Shown: piece by piece, positions 12,838 through 26,675 of the stretch
How positions within the stretch are numbered: the first letter of the stretch is position 1
How the letters are laid out: each line of letters starts with the position of its first letter
From: Tubulanus polymorphus
Lineage: Eukaryota > Nemertea > Palaeonemertea > Tubulaniformes > Tubulanidae
NCBI RefSeq assembly: GCF_964204645.1
Contig: NC_134032.1
Span: 11,960,275-12,024,274, forward strand
Direction: 5' to 3'
Length of the DNA: 64,000 nt
Notes under the pieces: generated by a model
What the model was told of the DNA's origin: nothing
Databases searched by the model: none
Seen by the model: only the letters and a program-made list of their open reading frames with translations
Translations under genes and position numbers: made by a program

Positions 12838-15800
12838 TCAAATGTTTCTCAGAAATGCTGGATCGACTGAGGCAAGTTTAGCAGATAAAAACGCATGCAT
12901 AGAAAACAATAAAGTCTGTAGATTTGTACATTCCAATTCCTGCAAAATACAACGAAATGAAATCTACATTTTTTTCCGAAATTACAACATCGATGGCCAC
13001 CCAGACCCAGATCATTCGAAGCATTGAGAATTAGAAGCATAAACGAAACAGTATAATGACTGCATTGTGAAATGGCTCGCAGCGCTTACGCTTCCGGTGA
13101 CAATAAAGGATTTTCTGATGTCAGAGGAAGATTTTACAGAGGTTGCCATCACTTCTGTATTCGCTATGATTCAATGATGGGATTCATAGTGACAGCCATC
13201 TTTTCCCGAAGGGTCTGCAGATCAAATTACTACATTTAACAAACGTCGGAGAAGGAGCTAAATTTTCTGAGAGGGATCGAAATTCACTTACCCTAATTTC
13301 AGTTTCTCTAGTGTTCATGTCCGTTATAAAATGTAGAGTGAGTTTATTTTTACCGTCGTCCGCCGAACCTTTCAACTGCGAGAACTTATAACTCCATAAA
13401 TAGCACTGAAAATACGTAGACGAATAGAGAATCAGATATAAACAACTCGAACGGACCGACTAATGGGCAGAAGACTGACTAATGGGTATAGGTCCGAGGT
13501 CAGTTGCTCAAAAGATTGTTAGAGTTGACTGGGGGATAGACACAATGGTTACAATACAATCTAAATCGTCACTGTTTCAACTATTCACTGGTTAACTCAT
13601 TTGGGCAAATGACCCCAGACTAATAAGTAAATGGTCTGACTAAGGCAGTTGCAATTAACAACAATTGGCGGATGAACTGACCAATTGACTGACCATTTGA
13701 CAGATGGACTGACCAAGTGTGCACTTGGAGGTCCTTGTTTATTGTGACATGAAAATCAGAACAGAAAAACTAAGAACTAAAGCCAAAATTTGTAGCTTCT
13801 TGACAGAAAAAAAACATGAAGCAATTGACTTATAGTAGTCCTAAGAACGAATATATTAACTGCAGGATTAAATGAAATGAACTCTATGTATTTGAGCTAA
13901 GTTCATTGGTGCATAACACAAAACTGGTAGACCCAGGTAATATTATAGGAATAAATCAGAATATTAATATGGTAAATGATTTTATTTAAGCGAATGGAAA
14001 AATTTGAAGAAAAAAATATTTCAACACAACAGATTTACTCTCGGCAGGGGCAGGGGAGAGAGGGATGGTGGTGGAATCAAACATACCTTCGAGTCAGTTT
14101 CCTTTGTGACAAAAACAATCAAATAAAAAAGAAAATAAAGTTTACTCCATGTCGAAGTGAAAATTGGGTGGTTGGGAATTTTCGAGCGAAACAGATTTTT
14201 TCAAAACCTCAAGTTTCGGACCATTGTCCATCGGCTGGAATTCGGACCCGAAGGCATCATGAGACCCTGCCACAGCACAAAACTCTGCCTGATTCACCAG
14301 ATTGTGCAAGTTAGATGTCATTATTAGCCAATCAGAAATCAGGTTTAATTTTAGCCCAGGTAAATTTCAATTTGCCTAAGCAATACAGGCAAACTGATAA
14401 ACGCAACTAGCACATGGGCTAATCAGGCAGGGGTTCCTTACTGTGTCTAAGTTTCGCGATGCCATCAGGTTCAAGAGAGGATGCGAGTTTCATGTTGATA
14501 CTTGATTCAAATTAGTTGGTAGAATTTAACTGCAGAAGGTTTCAAAATTCTATGAAAATATCTCTGCGCTACTGACAACTTGGGAAACTTGAGGTGACGA
14601 AAGACTAATGTTCATTCTCTGACCATAAAACAGGGATAACAAGAAACAAACTGATCATAATTACTGTGATTGCACAAAAATGTGACGTGAGTGAAAAATT
14701 AAATGAATGATGTTAATGGTATTTTGATTTGATGATGCCATAGGCGTATTTATGGACAAACCATCTCTTCCAGAAGGGTTTTTATCATTGCACACACATC
14801 AATTCGATGATGTCATAGTGAGTAGAGTGATGAGCAAAATGAAGCCCTGGTAAGTGAGGCCCACTAGATTGAAGCAATCGGCTGAAGTGAGTTTCTGTAG
14901 TGTGAAGCCCTGGCAAGTGAGGTTATAACTCTTACCCTGGATTCACTATCATACAATGAGAATCCTGACTGTAAGTCTAACGTGAGACCACAAATTCTGT
15001 TCCTCCAACTGCAGCCAAATGTTTTATTCTAAAAAACAAAAACCAAAAATTTTGAAATCTCTTTCAAAAGAATTTCGTAAAACTGGGTCACGGTTCCGAC
15101 TGTTACATGAATTCAAGTTTTCCCCAAATATTTCATGAGTTTTTTCCAATTTTTCACTGCAAATGAACAGATACCATCATACATTTTAAAGATACTGGTT
15201 GGATAAAGTTGATTTTCAAGAAAGATTGCTGAAAAAAGTTGCCAAAGGCAAATACTGTGAAGTGTAAAATGAGTTTAACAATTCCAGGATTAGAGGAAAA
15301 TTCATCAAATTCCCAAACCAGGAGATATAATTAAAAATTCTGGACCCAGTTCCACAGTTATAAGTTAAAGTCAACTCTAGAGTCAAAATCGATGTTTTAA
15401 CTCTGCAGTCAAATTCAACTCAGACTGTGGATCGGATCCTGAAGTTTTTCCTGATTCCCATGTACTGTGGGAACCATGCTGGCTCCAGAAAGGAAAAGAC
15501 CGCGTTAAAAACTCATATGAATGCGTTGACTAACCTTTAAATGCATAACTGCGAGATAATTCGCCCGGAACCAAGCTTTCTCGAAACGTAACATATCGTG
15601 ACGCGTTTCCACGCTGAGATAGAACGACTCTCCGCTTCCCGCTTGAATGATGTAACAATTGTTACGATCGTCCAATAATTCCGTGTCCTAACAATGAAAT
15701 ACAACGACGAACAAAATAAAGACAACTTTTAGCTAAGATATTTTTCAAAGATATTTATGTTTTTCTCTTCGTATGCAAGACGCATCGTAGCGGGTTGGTC

Positions 15801-18800
15801 TAGTAATGTGGTAAAAAGATGGAGGGGTCAGTCCACCAGGTTTACGCTATCCATGGATCTTCCCCCAGAAAAATTTACAGGATGGCTACATAAAGGAAAT
15901 AATTTCCTACATTATGAGATCATAAGTTTGGCAGAACCAGAGTTAATAAATCATCACATTGATGACGAACTCTCGAATTCTGACTTGGAAATAGAGATAA
16001 CTTGAATAGTGATGACTATGACACATAAAAAAAAGTCCAGCAATTCTTCGAGGGAAGTGGCTCTTTACAGGGGCTCTGCACTAACCCCTAAATCTATCAC
16101 ATGCCTGCAGTGAGAGCTCGGCACGTAAGATAATGTAGCATTACCCGACACTACTGCCCGCTCCTCTCTCCACTCTTACCTTCAATACTCTGAACATGGA
16201 TTCGTATACTTTGCATATAGTGTCACATTTCAACCAATCTCTCGTGCTCACCTGAAAATCAATGATCAAAATATGAACATAAATATATTAACCAGATCGT
16301 GGTTTTATACACAGGGGTTTGACACAACTTCATTTACCCCAGTATTTTCAATACATGTACATATTGTATATGTAACCTCTAGGATACATTGGGGGTACTG
16401 GGTAAGTTAAAGTTGTGTCAGTTCATGTGGTTGTGTATGAGAAATTTCATTTTCTTTAGGCCTGCATTTGAATTTCAATTGAAATGACGAAATCGAATCG
16501 AGTAGATATGATATATAAGTAGTAGGTGACTACAGGAGTCTTGGAGAGCGATGGAGAAGGTATTAATAATGGTGGATAAGTAAAAAAGAAATAAGGTTTG
16601 GCTGCATTTTACGAAGCAGTATTAGTGACTATCACCTATACCAAGTGTCTCTTATATATTCAGGCATAAATCTACGGCTTAATCTACATTTTGAAGTGTT
16701 TATAATGTACTTTTCATAAAGACTCTAATTGTAATATACTCCTATGCGTAAAGAAATTAGAATTTCTAAAATTTTTTCCGAAAATAGTAAATTTATTGTT
16801 GATTACCAATCTATACATGATATTCACATGTTTTGATTGGATTCGAGCGTTGTTCATTTGAATTTCACAATTTATCATGGATGAGCCAATAATACTGCTT
16901 TGTAAAGTAGCCCTGATTATCATGAATTATGCCACTACTCATGCTGTTGAGGGATTTTTTTAAAAACTACTTGAGCATGAATCCAGCCCTTTGGGTCAAA
17001 GTTAAAACTGGTCTGTCAAACCTGGGCCCCCCCGGGGCTTTAAATAAAGGTGGTCCATAAACTCAGCTGTAGGCGTTCAAGTTAAAACTGGTATTTACAA
17101 CCAGCCCCTGGACCTATAGTTTAAACTGGTCTTAAAAACCAGACACTAAGGATAAATTCAGAACCGGTCTGTAAAATTTGGCCAGGAGGTTACTTTATAG
17201 GTAGCCTCCGAGAAGTTGAAGAAGTTCCATGAATTGATTCGAGCAAGGAATTTCTAATTCTCATCAAGACACAAGGCGTTGTTCAAAAGTTAGTCATCCC
17301 TCGGTGGTTTGGGAGCGAGCAGGGTGGGACGCGAAATGATTAATAACAAAAAGGTTACCTACGGTTATAGTCGCTATAGCAAAAGTTATGCGTATATGTA
17401 TATATGTATATACACGGTATAGACGGCGGCAAGCAGTTTGAATATAGCCTAGTGGCGCCACGCCATGCTATAAAGTAGAAATAAACAAGCTTACAAGACT
17501 CACTGGCGGAGTTTCAAAGAAGTAGATATTCGAGCCCCTCATCGCGATGAACCGCGGTTTCCACGACGGCGACCCTGGTTTCACGTTCAGCAACGAGATC
17601 TTCTCCGCTGTCCAACACATGTGTATGATTTGGTCGTTCGGCAGCAGTAAACGATTGGACATTGTTATCTAGAGAAAAAAAAACACGACATAATATAACA
17701 TAATTATGACATACATATTTCTAACATATTTCATATAAGATTTATACATACAGCCAAACCCGTTTAATTCTGATTACTTGGGACCAACTTAATTCATCTG
17801 GTTTCTCAGAAATCCAGATTAAACATTGTATTTTACATACATTTATGTATTTACAATATACGATAGGCTTATCTGGATCAAATCAAAATCCAGATTAAAC
17901 TCACCTTAATCAAGCGGTCTTAACTGTATTCAAATTGCACAAACCTTACTGGAATGTGATCTTTTTGTATAGTTTTGTACATGTACATATTTCAAAGATA
18001 CAGGGTACTTTAAACACTATAGGCCTACATAACTTATACATATCATATGCATAATTCATTGCTATTTCAAGCATATTTCATACATAATCTATACATATTT
18101 TGTACATATTTTGCCAGAATATATTTTTCGTGGATACTTCAGGGAGGAAAGGGTAGATTTTGTACATAAAACTTAAGAGGTATACATAGCCCAGTGAGGG
18201 GTGATGGCGGCAGGGTAAGTGAGGGATACACAGCCCAGTGAGGGGGGAATGGCGGCGAGGTTGATGAGGGATTCACAGCCCAGTGAGGGGGTAGTGGTGG
18301 CGGGGTTGATGAGGGATTCACAGCCCAGTGAGGGGTGGTGGCGGCGGGTTTGATGAGGGATACACAGCCCAGTGAGGGGTGGTGGCGGAAGGGTTGATGA
18401 GGGATTCAAAGGCCAGTGAGGGGTGATGGCGGAAGGGTTGATGAGGGATTCACAGCCCAGTGAGGGGTGGTGGCGGAAGGGTTGATGAGGGATACACAGC
18501 CCAGTGAGGGGTAGTGGCGGCGGGGTTGATACTTACAGAATGATTATTTAGTGTTTGTATGTTGTTATTAATACAGCGAACCCATTCATTTAAATTGTCA
18601 TTATTATCACTGTGTATGACGCCTGTAGACGTTCCATCCATCGCTATCACTTCGAATCCATTCGTTCTAGAAAACCAGAAGTTAAAAACAAGTCTCAAAC
18701 GTGGTTTAGGATTTGACCCTTCAGGGGCTTCAGTGGCATTGTGAGTGCAGCAACTTCAGCGACAAAAGCTGCAGCAATAATTTACTCAATGACTTTTTTT

Positions 18801-21800
18801 TTCTTTGAATACCAGGTTTTTGATGAAACTGAAGTAAATTCATCGCAGCAACATATTAGAACCTGTCAAAAATTGGCAATTGGCCTCGGCAATCTAAAAT
18901 TGCTTCCAACGCACCTGGGCATTCTGCAACTGTTTTCACTGGTAGTTGCAAGGGCTCATTGGTCGCAGGGTCAGTGCAATGCTATTGTCGCTGGCCGTCA
19001 CAGAGAATGGCGTCCTAACGAGTTGCTTGCAGTCGCAAGGCCGACGACCTAAAAACCCGATGTTACATACCTTTGTTTATCAGACGTTGTATCGTACCAC
19101 GTGACGTGCGCGAAATGAAGTGGAATACAATGTAAATCTGCCCAATGTTTCTCTAGTTTCGGAGCGTCTTTTAATCCGGGCGGAACTTTCTACAACAGAA
19201 AAATAAACACATTTAGAAATTGGGATAAATCGCCGTGATTCGATGACGTCGCAGGGGTATTTAATGAAGGTATAGTCTTTTTTCGGGACTCGTTGTTCTT
19301 GACAGTATTCCTGAAGATGACTATTCGAACATAGTCTAAATGTTGAATAAACTACTGGCTCAAGCAAACGTTTTCGGACTTTAGGATAGGATATCATTTT
19401 TTCGTCATCATTGTGGGATTCTCTACATATCATCATCATCATAACATCGACATGGTGTTTAATCAATATTTAGTTGTTCTTACATTTCTGCCATCCTCAT
19501 CAATTACAATAGTGCCGTGATGACTGTTTCTATCTGCAAAAACAAGAAAGATTAATCAACAAATTACAATAGTGAAAACTAAATTTGTCTCAATTGCGGA
19601 ACTGTCTAGACGAACATTTCAACAGAGTTAAAATGTGATTCCAGAGTTAACTAATTGAAAATGAACAATCACAAGTATAGTAACTCATGATTCAAAATTA
19701 GAACTGAGCTGGGTCCAGATCCATATGTACATGTGAGTTGAATTTAAGTTCAAGTTAGTTAAGTTCCGATATTTGAACTCTGGAACCGGGTCCTGGGTCT
19801 TGGAATTAAATTATAGGGCTTGATCATAACTCTAAGGAGCCAAGCTTAACCTAGGTCACAGTGTCATGAAAATTTTTATTTTCATTCACGGAAAACCGTG
19901 GAACTGGATCCTATTCAGGACAGAGGCGCCGTCTGTCTTTTTCTCTCACACTTACTTAAACTCCTGGTCAGGAATAGTGAAGCGGGTCTGAAATGTTTAA
20001 CTGTGATCATCACATCTTCCCCGGCATCCCGCAAACACAATACTGCATTATCGTGATTATACTTCTCAATGTTAACACCATTCACCTAGAAGTGATCAAA
20101 ACACAGACATACAATTTCTACTTTAACATAAGGGAGTTCGAACCACCCAATGTCCAAAAAAGGCTGGGGCTCGTTGTACAGTCATGAGCCTTAGAATTAA
20201 GACAAGTCCGAGATCATATTGGTTCTATACCAAATCTAACAGCCCAGTATTAAGGATTTAAGACTATACTTCTTGACTTAACGGCCGAGGAGCAGTTTAA
20301 GAGCCTAATCATAATATCAAAGATGGTAGCGCCCATGAAAGCCATAGTGTTACAATAGCGAAGAGCTCCAACGCATGAAACTGGTATTTCCCTATTTTCT
20401 CTTTCAGTTAACGGATTTGGATCATCCTTTTCATGAGACAGTAAATATGTCTTACATATTCATTTCTGCAGTTGAAAATGTGTTTAAGGCCCTCCTCTTC
20501 GAGAAATTAAGCTATGTTATCGGTATTTTCTTCAAAATTTGAATACCGGTATTTGAATGAGACATTGAATCAGTGTAGCTTGCACGGCGCATTAAACATT
20601 AGGGTCTACCAAGACATCCAAAGTCAAAATTCTTGAAAACTCTTAACCCTTTCAGTGCTGACTAATCTATACCCTATAGTGCGGGAGATAATTTGAAAAT
20701 TTTGAAAAATTCCGCCCTAGTGTGTTGAATAACAGGAATACCACTAAAGTGCGTCTAAACCGTGGCGCAGTCTAAGTTACTAATATTTCACTATGTTTGA
20801 CAGGTGCTGCCATCTTTCAATAGAGATATAAACTAATTACTGATTATGTCAATACACCGCACTGCCGTGTTGACGCACTGAAAGGGTTAGGCCTAATAGA
20901 AGTTGATCGAAATTACCTTTGTAATGGCGTCGCCGACGAACAGTTGGCCGGTTTTATCGGCCGCCTGATCCTTGAATATTCGCGACACGAGAATCGGTAA
21001 ATGATGTTCGGCGCCACCTTTTATGCTCAAACCTAACCCTCCGATACGTTCTCTTTTCACCGTTACAGTCCGTTCCTACGGGTTGGAAAAATATGGACAA
21101 ATTTACAATTCGCACGAAAATATTTTATTAACATGGAGTTGGTTATAGGCCTATTATTGAATTGCGTATTGATAAAGAAACATGTGTTCGATAGCATAAT
21201 CCGAATCCCTGAGTTTTTCAGGTTTTTGTTAAAATTTGACAAGTTCCATGAGTTTTCACTGATTTTTTCAAGATGGTTCCTTGAATTTCTAAGTTTTTCC
21301 AGGTCAGTGGCAGAAACTGAGGGATAAACTTTGATCAAATCAGCCAATTCAAACAAGATACCGTGAAACTGGGGCCAGGGAAGATTTCATTGAATCCCTA
21401 AATTTCAGCCCATTACGTTGGAACTGGGGCCGGAGAAGACTAATATTAAACCTCCTACTTTTTATCAATTAATTGACTGCGAAACCGGGGCCGGGGTAGA
21501 CTATCTTCCATTAAATCTATCATCAATTTTAAACGATTATCGGCAGCAGAACCGGGGCCGGGTAGACTATCTTCCATTAAATCTACCGTCAATTTTTAAG
21601 CGATTATCGGACAGCGGAACCGCCGCAGATTTCAATCGACGATAGGAAAACTTCACGCTTGAAATGAAAGGAAGCTTCAAACCTCAATAACCAATCATAA
21701 CTCATCTGGAAACTGTGTTAAATTGATCGGAACCCGTCTAAAAAAAACCCACCGCCGCTCCTCGAGAACGAACGAACAGCGCGATTCAGCCAGTTACGCA

Positions 21801-24800
21801 TTACCATGGCAACCCTCGAGAGATAGAGAGAGAGAGAGGAGAAAGATCCGACTCGGGCAACGAAAGAACGAAAACGGCAGCAAACGCTTCCCGGAACAAT
21901 CACGCGCGGTCGTCGACGACGACGATGATGGACAGGACGGCAGACGGATTCAAAGAGAACGAACGAAATCTCTCCCGTCACTCGAGAATATCGAGATTTC
22001 ACAATACGCACCATCGATTGTGACTAAATCTTTCCTGGATGAATAACAAAAATTTAACCCCTTATTCGCAAAAAATGCGTTTTGAGATAAGGGAATGAAG
22101 TTATTCCTATTAACTAATATTTTACCACGAACTTGAACCAATTTTCTCAATTCATGTCAATAGGCTGATTCATGGAGACAGCCATCTTTGCTAGAAAATG
22201 CATATAGATCAATTTAAAGATACCATAAATGATGTCATAGGGTGATTTATGGAGACGGCCATCTTTGCTTGAATAGTGTATAGATCAATCTTGAGATATC
22301 ATAAATGATGTCATAGGGTGATTTATGGAGACGACCATCTTTTCTTGAAGGGTCTTCAAGAACTATTCGATGATGTCATAGGGAGAAAACAGGAGAAATC
22401 CCACAATAAATTCAGCCAAAACATGAAACCTGAATAGATGAGTATACATATTTGCGCAACGTTTCGGCTAAAGACTATTAGCCATCATCAGGCGTAGTGA
22501 TGTCATAGGGAGATTCATGGAGACCCAGTAACTCCCACAGAAGGGTCTCAAGATCAATTAAAGTGATTTATCGAGGCAACTTTCTTTTCTGGAAGGGTCT
22601 TCGATACCGCACTGATTCGATGATGTCATAGGGGGATTTACGGAGACTATCCTCTCTATACACGCAGCAGCGCTGGGACCTAGAACAGACGCCGAACTCG
22701 CAGGTATTTGACGGGAATTGATCTAAGAGATGATGGAAATACCGTGTAAAAACCAACAGGGACGGAACGCGTCCCGAATATCGGAGCTTTTGACGACGCT
22801 TTCCGTTCGTTATATATATACTGCTTCGGAACCGAAGACAAATCACCCCAAATACAAGTATCAGCACCGGTGATAGATGGGACCATTATACCTTACATTA
22901 GCGAGCAACAACCCTCCCTCTACCATCCCTTAACATCCACCATTAAACAGACAGCATTCTAACAATTGTTATTCATCTATCCGATACAGCGAATGGTTCC
23001 GCAGTCACAGGTTCGGACTATGGAGTTTTAAACTGATTTTTATCAAAACTTCATTCAAAAATCATTTTCCAGTTTCCACCCGTTTACAAGTCACGCTGAG
23101 TTTTACGTGATTTTTCCACGTAATCGCCACCAAAAATTCCCCGAGTAAATCAGAGAGATTTCTAGGTCTTAAATGTTACAATTTAATCATGTTTCATCGA
23201 GTGACGTATTGATCAAGAAACACGCGGTCGATAGCATTATCCCAGATTTTTGGTAAAATTTTTCACATTTCCCGAGTTTCCGCTGATTTTCTTCCGATTC
23301 CCAGAATTTTCCAGGTTTTTTCCAGGTCAGTGACCACGCTGTATAAACCTCCGAAGAGGGAAAGAAGGAATCTTTCTGAAACATCGGTGAAATCTTCGTC
23401 AATATTGTGCGTATATGTCACGTAGGCCTGAATGAAATTTCCAGAAAATGACCAGCTACGGTTTTGGCTGAAGATAGAATGGAGCTCGCTCCGAATTAAA
23501 CGAAGCCGAGCCGATAAATCCTATTTTAAAGATAAACGGCATCCATTAGAAGACTGGGACTAATTAAGAGGGGGAACAGGATGGCTAGAAAGCGCCGAGT
23601 TTACAATAGGTAATTGAATCTAGAGAGAGGTAAGTTATGGCCGAACTGAAGTCGACGCGACTGAGACAAACATCGGCGGCAATTTCTAAAACCATTTTCA
23701 CGAATGATTACACCGGCGAGACCCGACGATGAATTTTTGGTCCCATCGAGAAACTTTCGTTTTAAGCGGCCCATTGAAGCGATTATCGTCGAAATGTTTT
23801 ATTACCATAATTTGTGAAGATAATGGCTAATCCGGGCCGATAAGTTATCGTCGTTGTGAGAACCAGCCGGTGAGTAGTAACTGAGGGATGGGTAGTGGCT
23901 AAATAGGGGTACAACTGTACTTCCTGAGGACGCAATTCATGACCCTAGAATTAGATTACTTTAATTTTTAATCCAGGCCCGTACGTAGCTACTATGTCCG
24001 GTGGGTGTGAATTTAATTTGAACGTGGCACTTATTTTGATGGCATAGCTGGCAACAGCGAGTGCAGGGGCTCCTTCCTCAAGTTAATTTTGAAAATGCGA
24101 AGCGTTTTATATGAATTTGCGGCCAATGTAAGTGAATAGGTCATATAACTAGTTGCTGAAACATTAACGCAATCTAATAAATTTTCTTTGACAAAAAATA
24201 ACAGAACTCAGGATCTTGCATGGAGGTACGTTCCAACCCAATGCCCAGTAAACCTGTAGCCCTAGTACAATATCAACCAAAACTGTGGAACTAGGTCACA
24301 GGGTTTAGCAGACCAGGGGCCGGTTGCATAGTCATGGCTTAGACTTAAGACAAGTCTTAGACCAACTTAGTTCTATAGCCAATCTAACAACTTAAGACCA
24401 GTCTTAAGATTTAAGACCACTTTTTGACTTAAGTCACGACTGTGCAACTGGCCCCTGGGGCCAATTGCTGAAAAGTTAGTTAACTTTACATAGGGGTTAA
24501 TCTAGGACAGCAGAGGCATGTTATCATTACACGTCACACGAAATATCGAAAAAGGAATTCCGGGAAGAAATTCTCAACATTTCGCGCTAGAGAAAACAAC
24601 ACGATAGCAACACGGAAAGTTTCTTTTTTTTTATCAGCGCCGAACAGCGCGACAACTGCGGCGGGCGTTGTAACGGCAGGAAGAAGGAGCTAGATTTACC
24701 ATTTACTTATCGTGTGGTCGTAAACTGATAAGAGAGGATGACACATTCGAACGAAGAGACAAACTGAATTTCTGTAGATAAACTAATGAGGCTGAGAGAA

Positions 24801-25827
24801 ACAGCGAGCGAGCGAGAGACAGAGACAGAGGAAGACAGGAAATAAACTAGGTCTTATCACCAGAGTTTTATGATATATGAGATGAATGGAGGGATGTCTT
24901 TTTCTTTATCGTTGGATTAATGACCGTTGTTTTCAATCTATTTGAAAAATGAGTTTGTCACAGACGCGAGCATTAAATTGTGAAGAATGAACGCCCCCTA
25001 GTGGAAGCATAATGAATAATCAAAATGACACCCCCTGTTCGGAAAAATAGGGACTTAAGACGATTTGAACAAAGCCCTGGGGCCAGTTGCATAGTTGTGA
25101 CTTAAGTCCAAAAGTGGTCTTAAATCTTAAGACTGGTCTTAAGTTGTTAGATTGGCTATAGAACTAAGTTGGTCTTAAACTGGTCTTAAGTCAAAGCCAT
25201 GACTGTGCAACTGGCCCCAGAATTCGCTGGTCGAATAGGAACATACCACCAGAGTTCTACACGACAAACAAACCTCTGATGCCCTCTGTAGCGCATGAGG
25301 ATCACACTCCGACTAACAAAAACCCCTGGTTGTGAAATGATGAATTCAACCCGGAGACAAACAAACAAACGCCCCCTAGTGGTGAAAAGGTGACACTATG
25401 AAACGAAACCCGGTGAAGAATTGGTCAACTAAACCCCAAAACTAACTAACCGATGGTGGTAAAATTGTGAACTTAACCCGGAGACAAATGAACCAATGTC
25501 CCCTGGCATAGAATTGGTTACCTTACCCCTTTCACAAATATACCAAAGCCCCTAGTGGTGAAATTGTGACGCTGCTAATCTTACTGAAGACCCTTAACTA
25601 TGAAATAGTCAACCACTAACTGATACCCGCGACAACCTAACTAAAGCCCCCTGGTGGTGAAATAGTGAACTTACCCGTGAAACTCCTGAGTTTTCGACCT
25701 CGTCCGATGAGGAATGCACGTAGACGAGTTCTTCCTTTTTAATCGTCAGTGAATCTTCGGTTAAACACAGTTTGACAGGTTGAGGTCGTGTTTTACCATC
25801 GTGTACTACGACCATTCCTTGTTTCAA
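12838..25827 (-). CDS. SNTG: Gamma-syntrophin, first coding exon not found
   Basis: Syntrophins are dystrophin-complex adaptors at the membrane. Twelve phase-consistent exons, 5' to 3': 25675-25827, 20917-21075, 19956-20085, 19484-19533, 19071-19189, 18537-18666, 17504-17668, 16180-16251, 15535-15687, 14936-15028, 13292-13405, 12838-12939 (TGA at 12838-12840). They give 479 residues against about 517 in human SNTG1. Residues 1-51 match the N-terminal half-PH segment (QGMVVVHDG). The PDZ domain at about 52-145 has the ligand loop GLGLSIKGG, then [18 protein letters not shown] region spans about 165-377 ([24 protein letters not shown]). The C-terminal syntrophin-unique region has [16 protein letters not shown] and ends [17 protein letters not shown]. 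These marks, especially the KFSQLKGS block, favour the gamma class (SNTG1/2) over alpha/beta. The start exon, about a dozen codons ending in phase 0, should lie above 25.83 kb. Confidence 0.93.
18180..18530. repeat. 44-bp minisatellite next to syntrophin exon
   Basis: About eight units of CAGCCCAGTGAGGGGTGGTG followed by GCGGAAGGGTTGATGAGGGA. On the minus strand it begins only a few bases after the donor of exon 18537-18666. Confidence 0.85.
20647..20886. mobile_element. TTAA-flanked MITE (CCCTTTCAGTGC ends), copy 1
   Basis: 240 bp with ends CCCTTTCAGTGC / GCACTGAAAGGG, preceded by TTAA and followed by TTAG. A CCC...GGG element in TTAA sites is the hallmark of piggyBac-type transposition. 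No ORF, so non-autonomous. Its right end lies 30 bp from syntrophin exon 20917-21075. Confidence 0.75.
22160..22650. repeat. ~95-bp tandem repeat with GATGTCATAGGG
   Basis: Units hold GATGATGTCATAGGGTGATT, TATGGAGACGGCCATCTTT and a TGAAGGGTCTTCAAGA end. Three units at 22160-22390 and two more at 22490-22650, split by the hammerhead-like repeat. Solo relatives at 13170-13215 and 14730-14830. Confidence 0.75.
22440..22500 (-). ncRNA. Hammerhead-like core (CTGATGA...GAAACGTT)
   Basis: Minus strand: CTGATGA, T, then stem GGCTAA/TTAGCC with loop TAGTCT, then GAAACGTT. This is the order of the hammerhead ribozyme's conserved core (CUGAUGA, stem II, GAAA). Penelope-like retroelements are known to carry small hammerheads. 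Stem I, stem III and the cleavage site cannot be confirmed by eye, so activity is only a possibility. Confidence 0.35.
24313..24458. repeat. Palindromic GGGGCCAGTTGCA element
   Basis: 146-bp near-perfect palindrome; arms CCAGGGGCCGGTTGCATAGT / GCAACTGGCCCCTGG with GACTTAAG and GTCTTAAG inside. Other good copies at 25075-25220, 26536-26675, 27354-27498, 38715-38852, 60248-60390; degenerate ones at 20163-20300 and 29115-29400. Confidence 0.85.
25075..25220. repeat. Palindromic GGGGCCAGTTGCA element
   Basis: Same family as 24.31 kb; both ends CTGGGGCCAGTTGCA-like and well conserved. It lies upstream of syntrophin exon 3 in the large second intron. Confidence 0.85.
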
Positions 25828-26249
25828 CTGTCAAATATACAACATACAGAAAATACATATATTAGTTACGAGTCAAATTAGTTAATTATCAACTATCTTA
25901 ACTCAAGTCCTTAACTTAAGAACTGTGGACCCAGTTCCACAGTTGAAGTCAAATCCCTCGCTGAAGAACTGATCCATGAAACCCTGGATCCAATTCCACA
26001 GATAGATTAAGCGCCCAGAATCAAATAAGTTCATTTTCAATTATTTCAACTCAACATTGGACCCAGTTCAAAATGTGAGTTAGATTCGACTCCCAGAGTC
26101 AAATCAGTTCGTTTTCAATTGCTTTGACTCTAAGCCAAATTCCCTAACTGTGGAACCAGACTAGATGGAATGAGTAATAGTTTTAAATCTCCCAGCACCA
26201 GTTATAATGTTGAATGTACTAAAATCGTATGTTTCTTTGATGCTAATGA

Positions 26250-26300
26250 TATTTATTTTAGAACGTTTCGGCTCTCTGGCCTTCTTCGGCAGAATCATAG
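26250..26300 (-). repeat. GAAACGTT-type repeat terminus
   Basis: Minus strand: CTGCCGAAGAAGGCC, GAGA, GCCGAAACGTTCTAAAATAA. Same layout as the 22.45-kb copy (short hairpin, GAAACGTT, AT-rich tail) but without the CTGATGA box. Confidence 0.5.
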
Positions 26301-26535
26301 ATGGATTGAACTCAGTTCCACATTTGCGAGATTTGTTAGATTTGGTTGCATGAGTTTCCAACTAGAGTTAACTAGATTAGTAAGAGCTATCAGCTACTAG
26401 TCGATAGTAGCTTCATCAGGTAAATGAGTTATTTACCTGATGAAGCTACTATAGGTCTATTATACTAAGTAACGAAAGCTTCTCATACTTCTAATGAAAA
26501 AGCACTATTTGTCTGTACGTTTTACTGGTTCTAGA

Positions 26536-26675
26536 CCAGGGTCCGGTTACATAGACAGGGCTTAAGACCGGTCTAAGACAAACTTAGTTCGATAGCCAAT
26601 CTAACAACTTAAGACCAGTCTTAAGGTTTAAGACCACTTTTGGTCTTAAGTCTTGACAACGGAACCGACCCCAGG
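26536..26675. repeat. Palindromic GGGGCCAGTTGCA element
   Basis: Same family; immediately next to the expanded copy at 26.67-27.24 kb. Confidence 0.8.

Noticed and set aside
13976-14314. 112-codon plus frame
   Set aside because: Low-complexity start and a 3' part (GCTGGAATTCGGACCCG) resembling the B box of a tRNA-derived repeat; also lies in a syntrophin intron.
18139-18409. Pro-rich minus-strand frames
   Set aside because: Translation of the 44-bp minisatellite next to the syntrophin exon.
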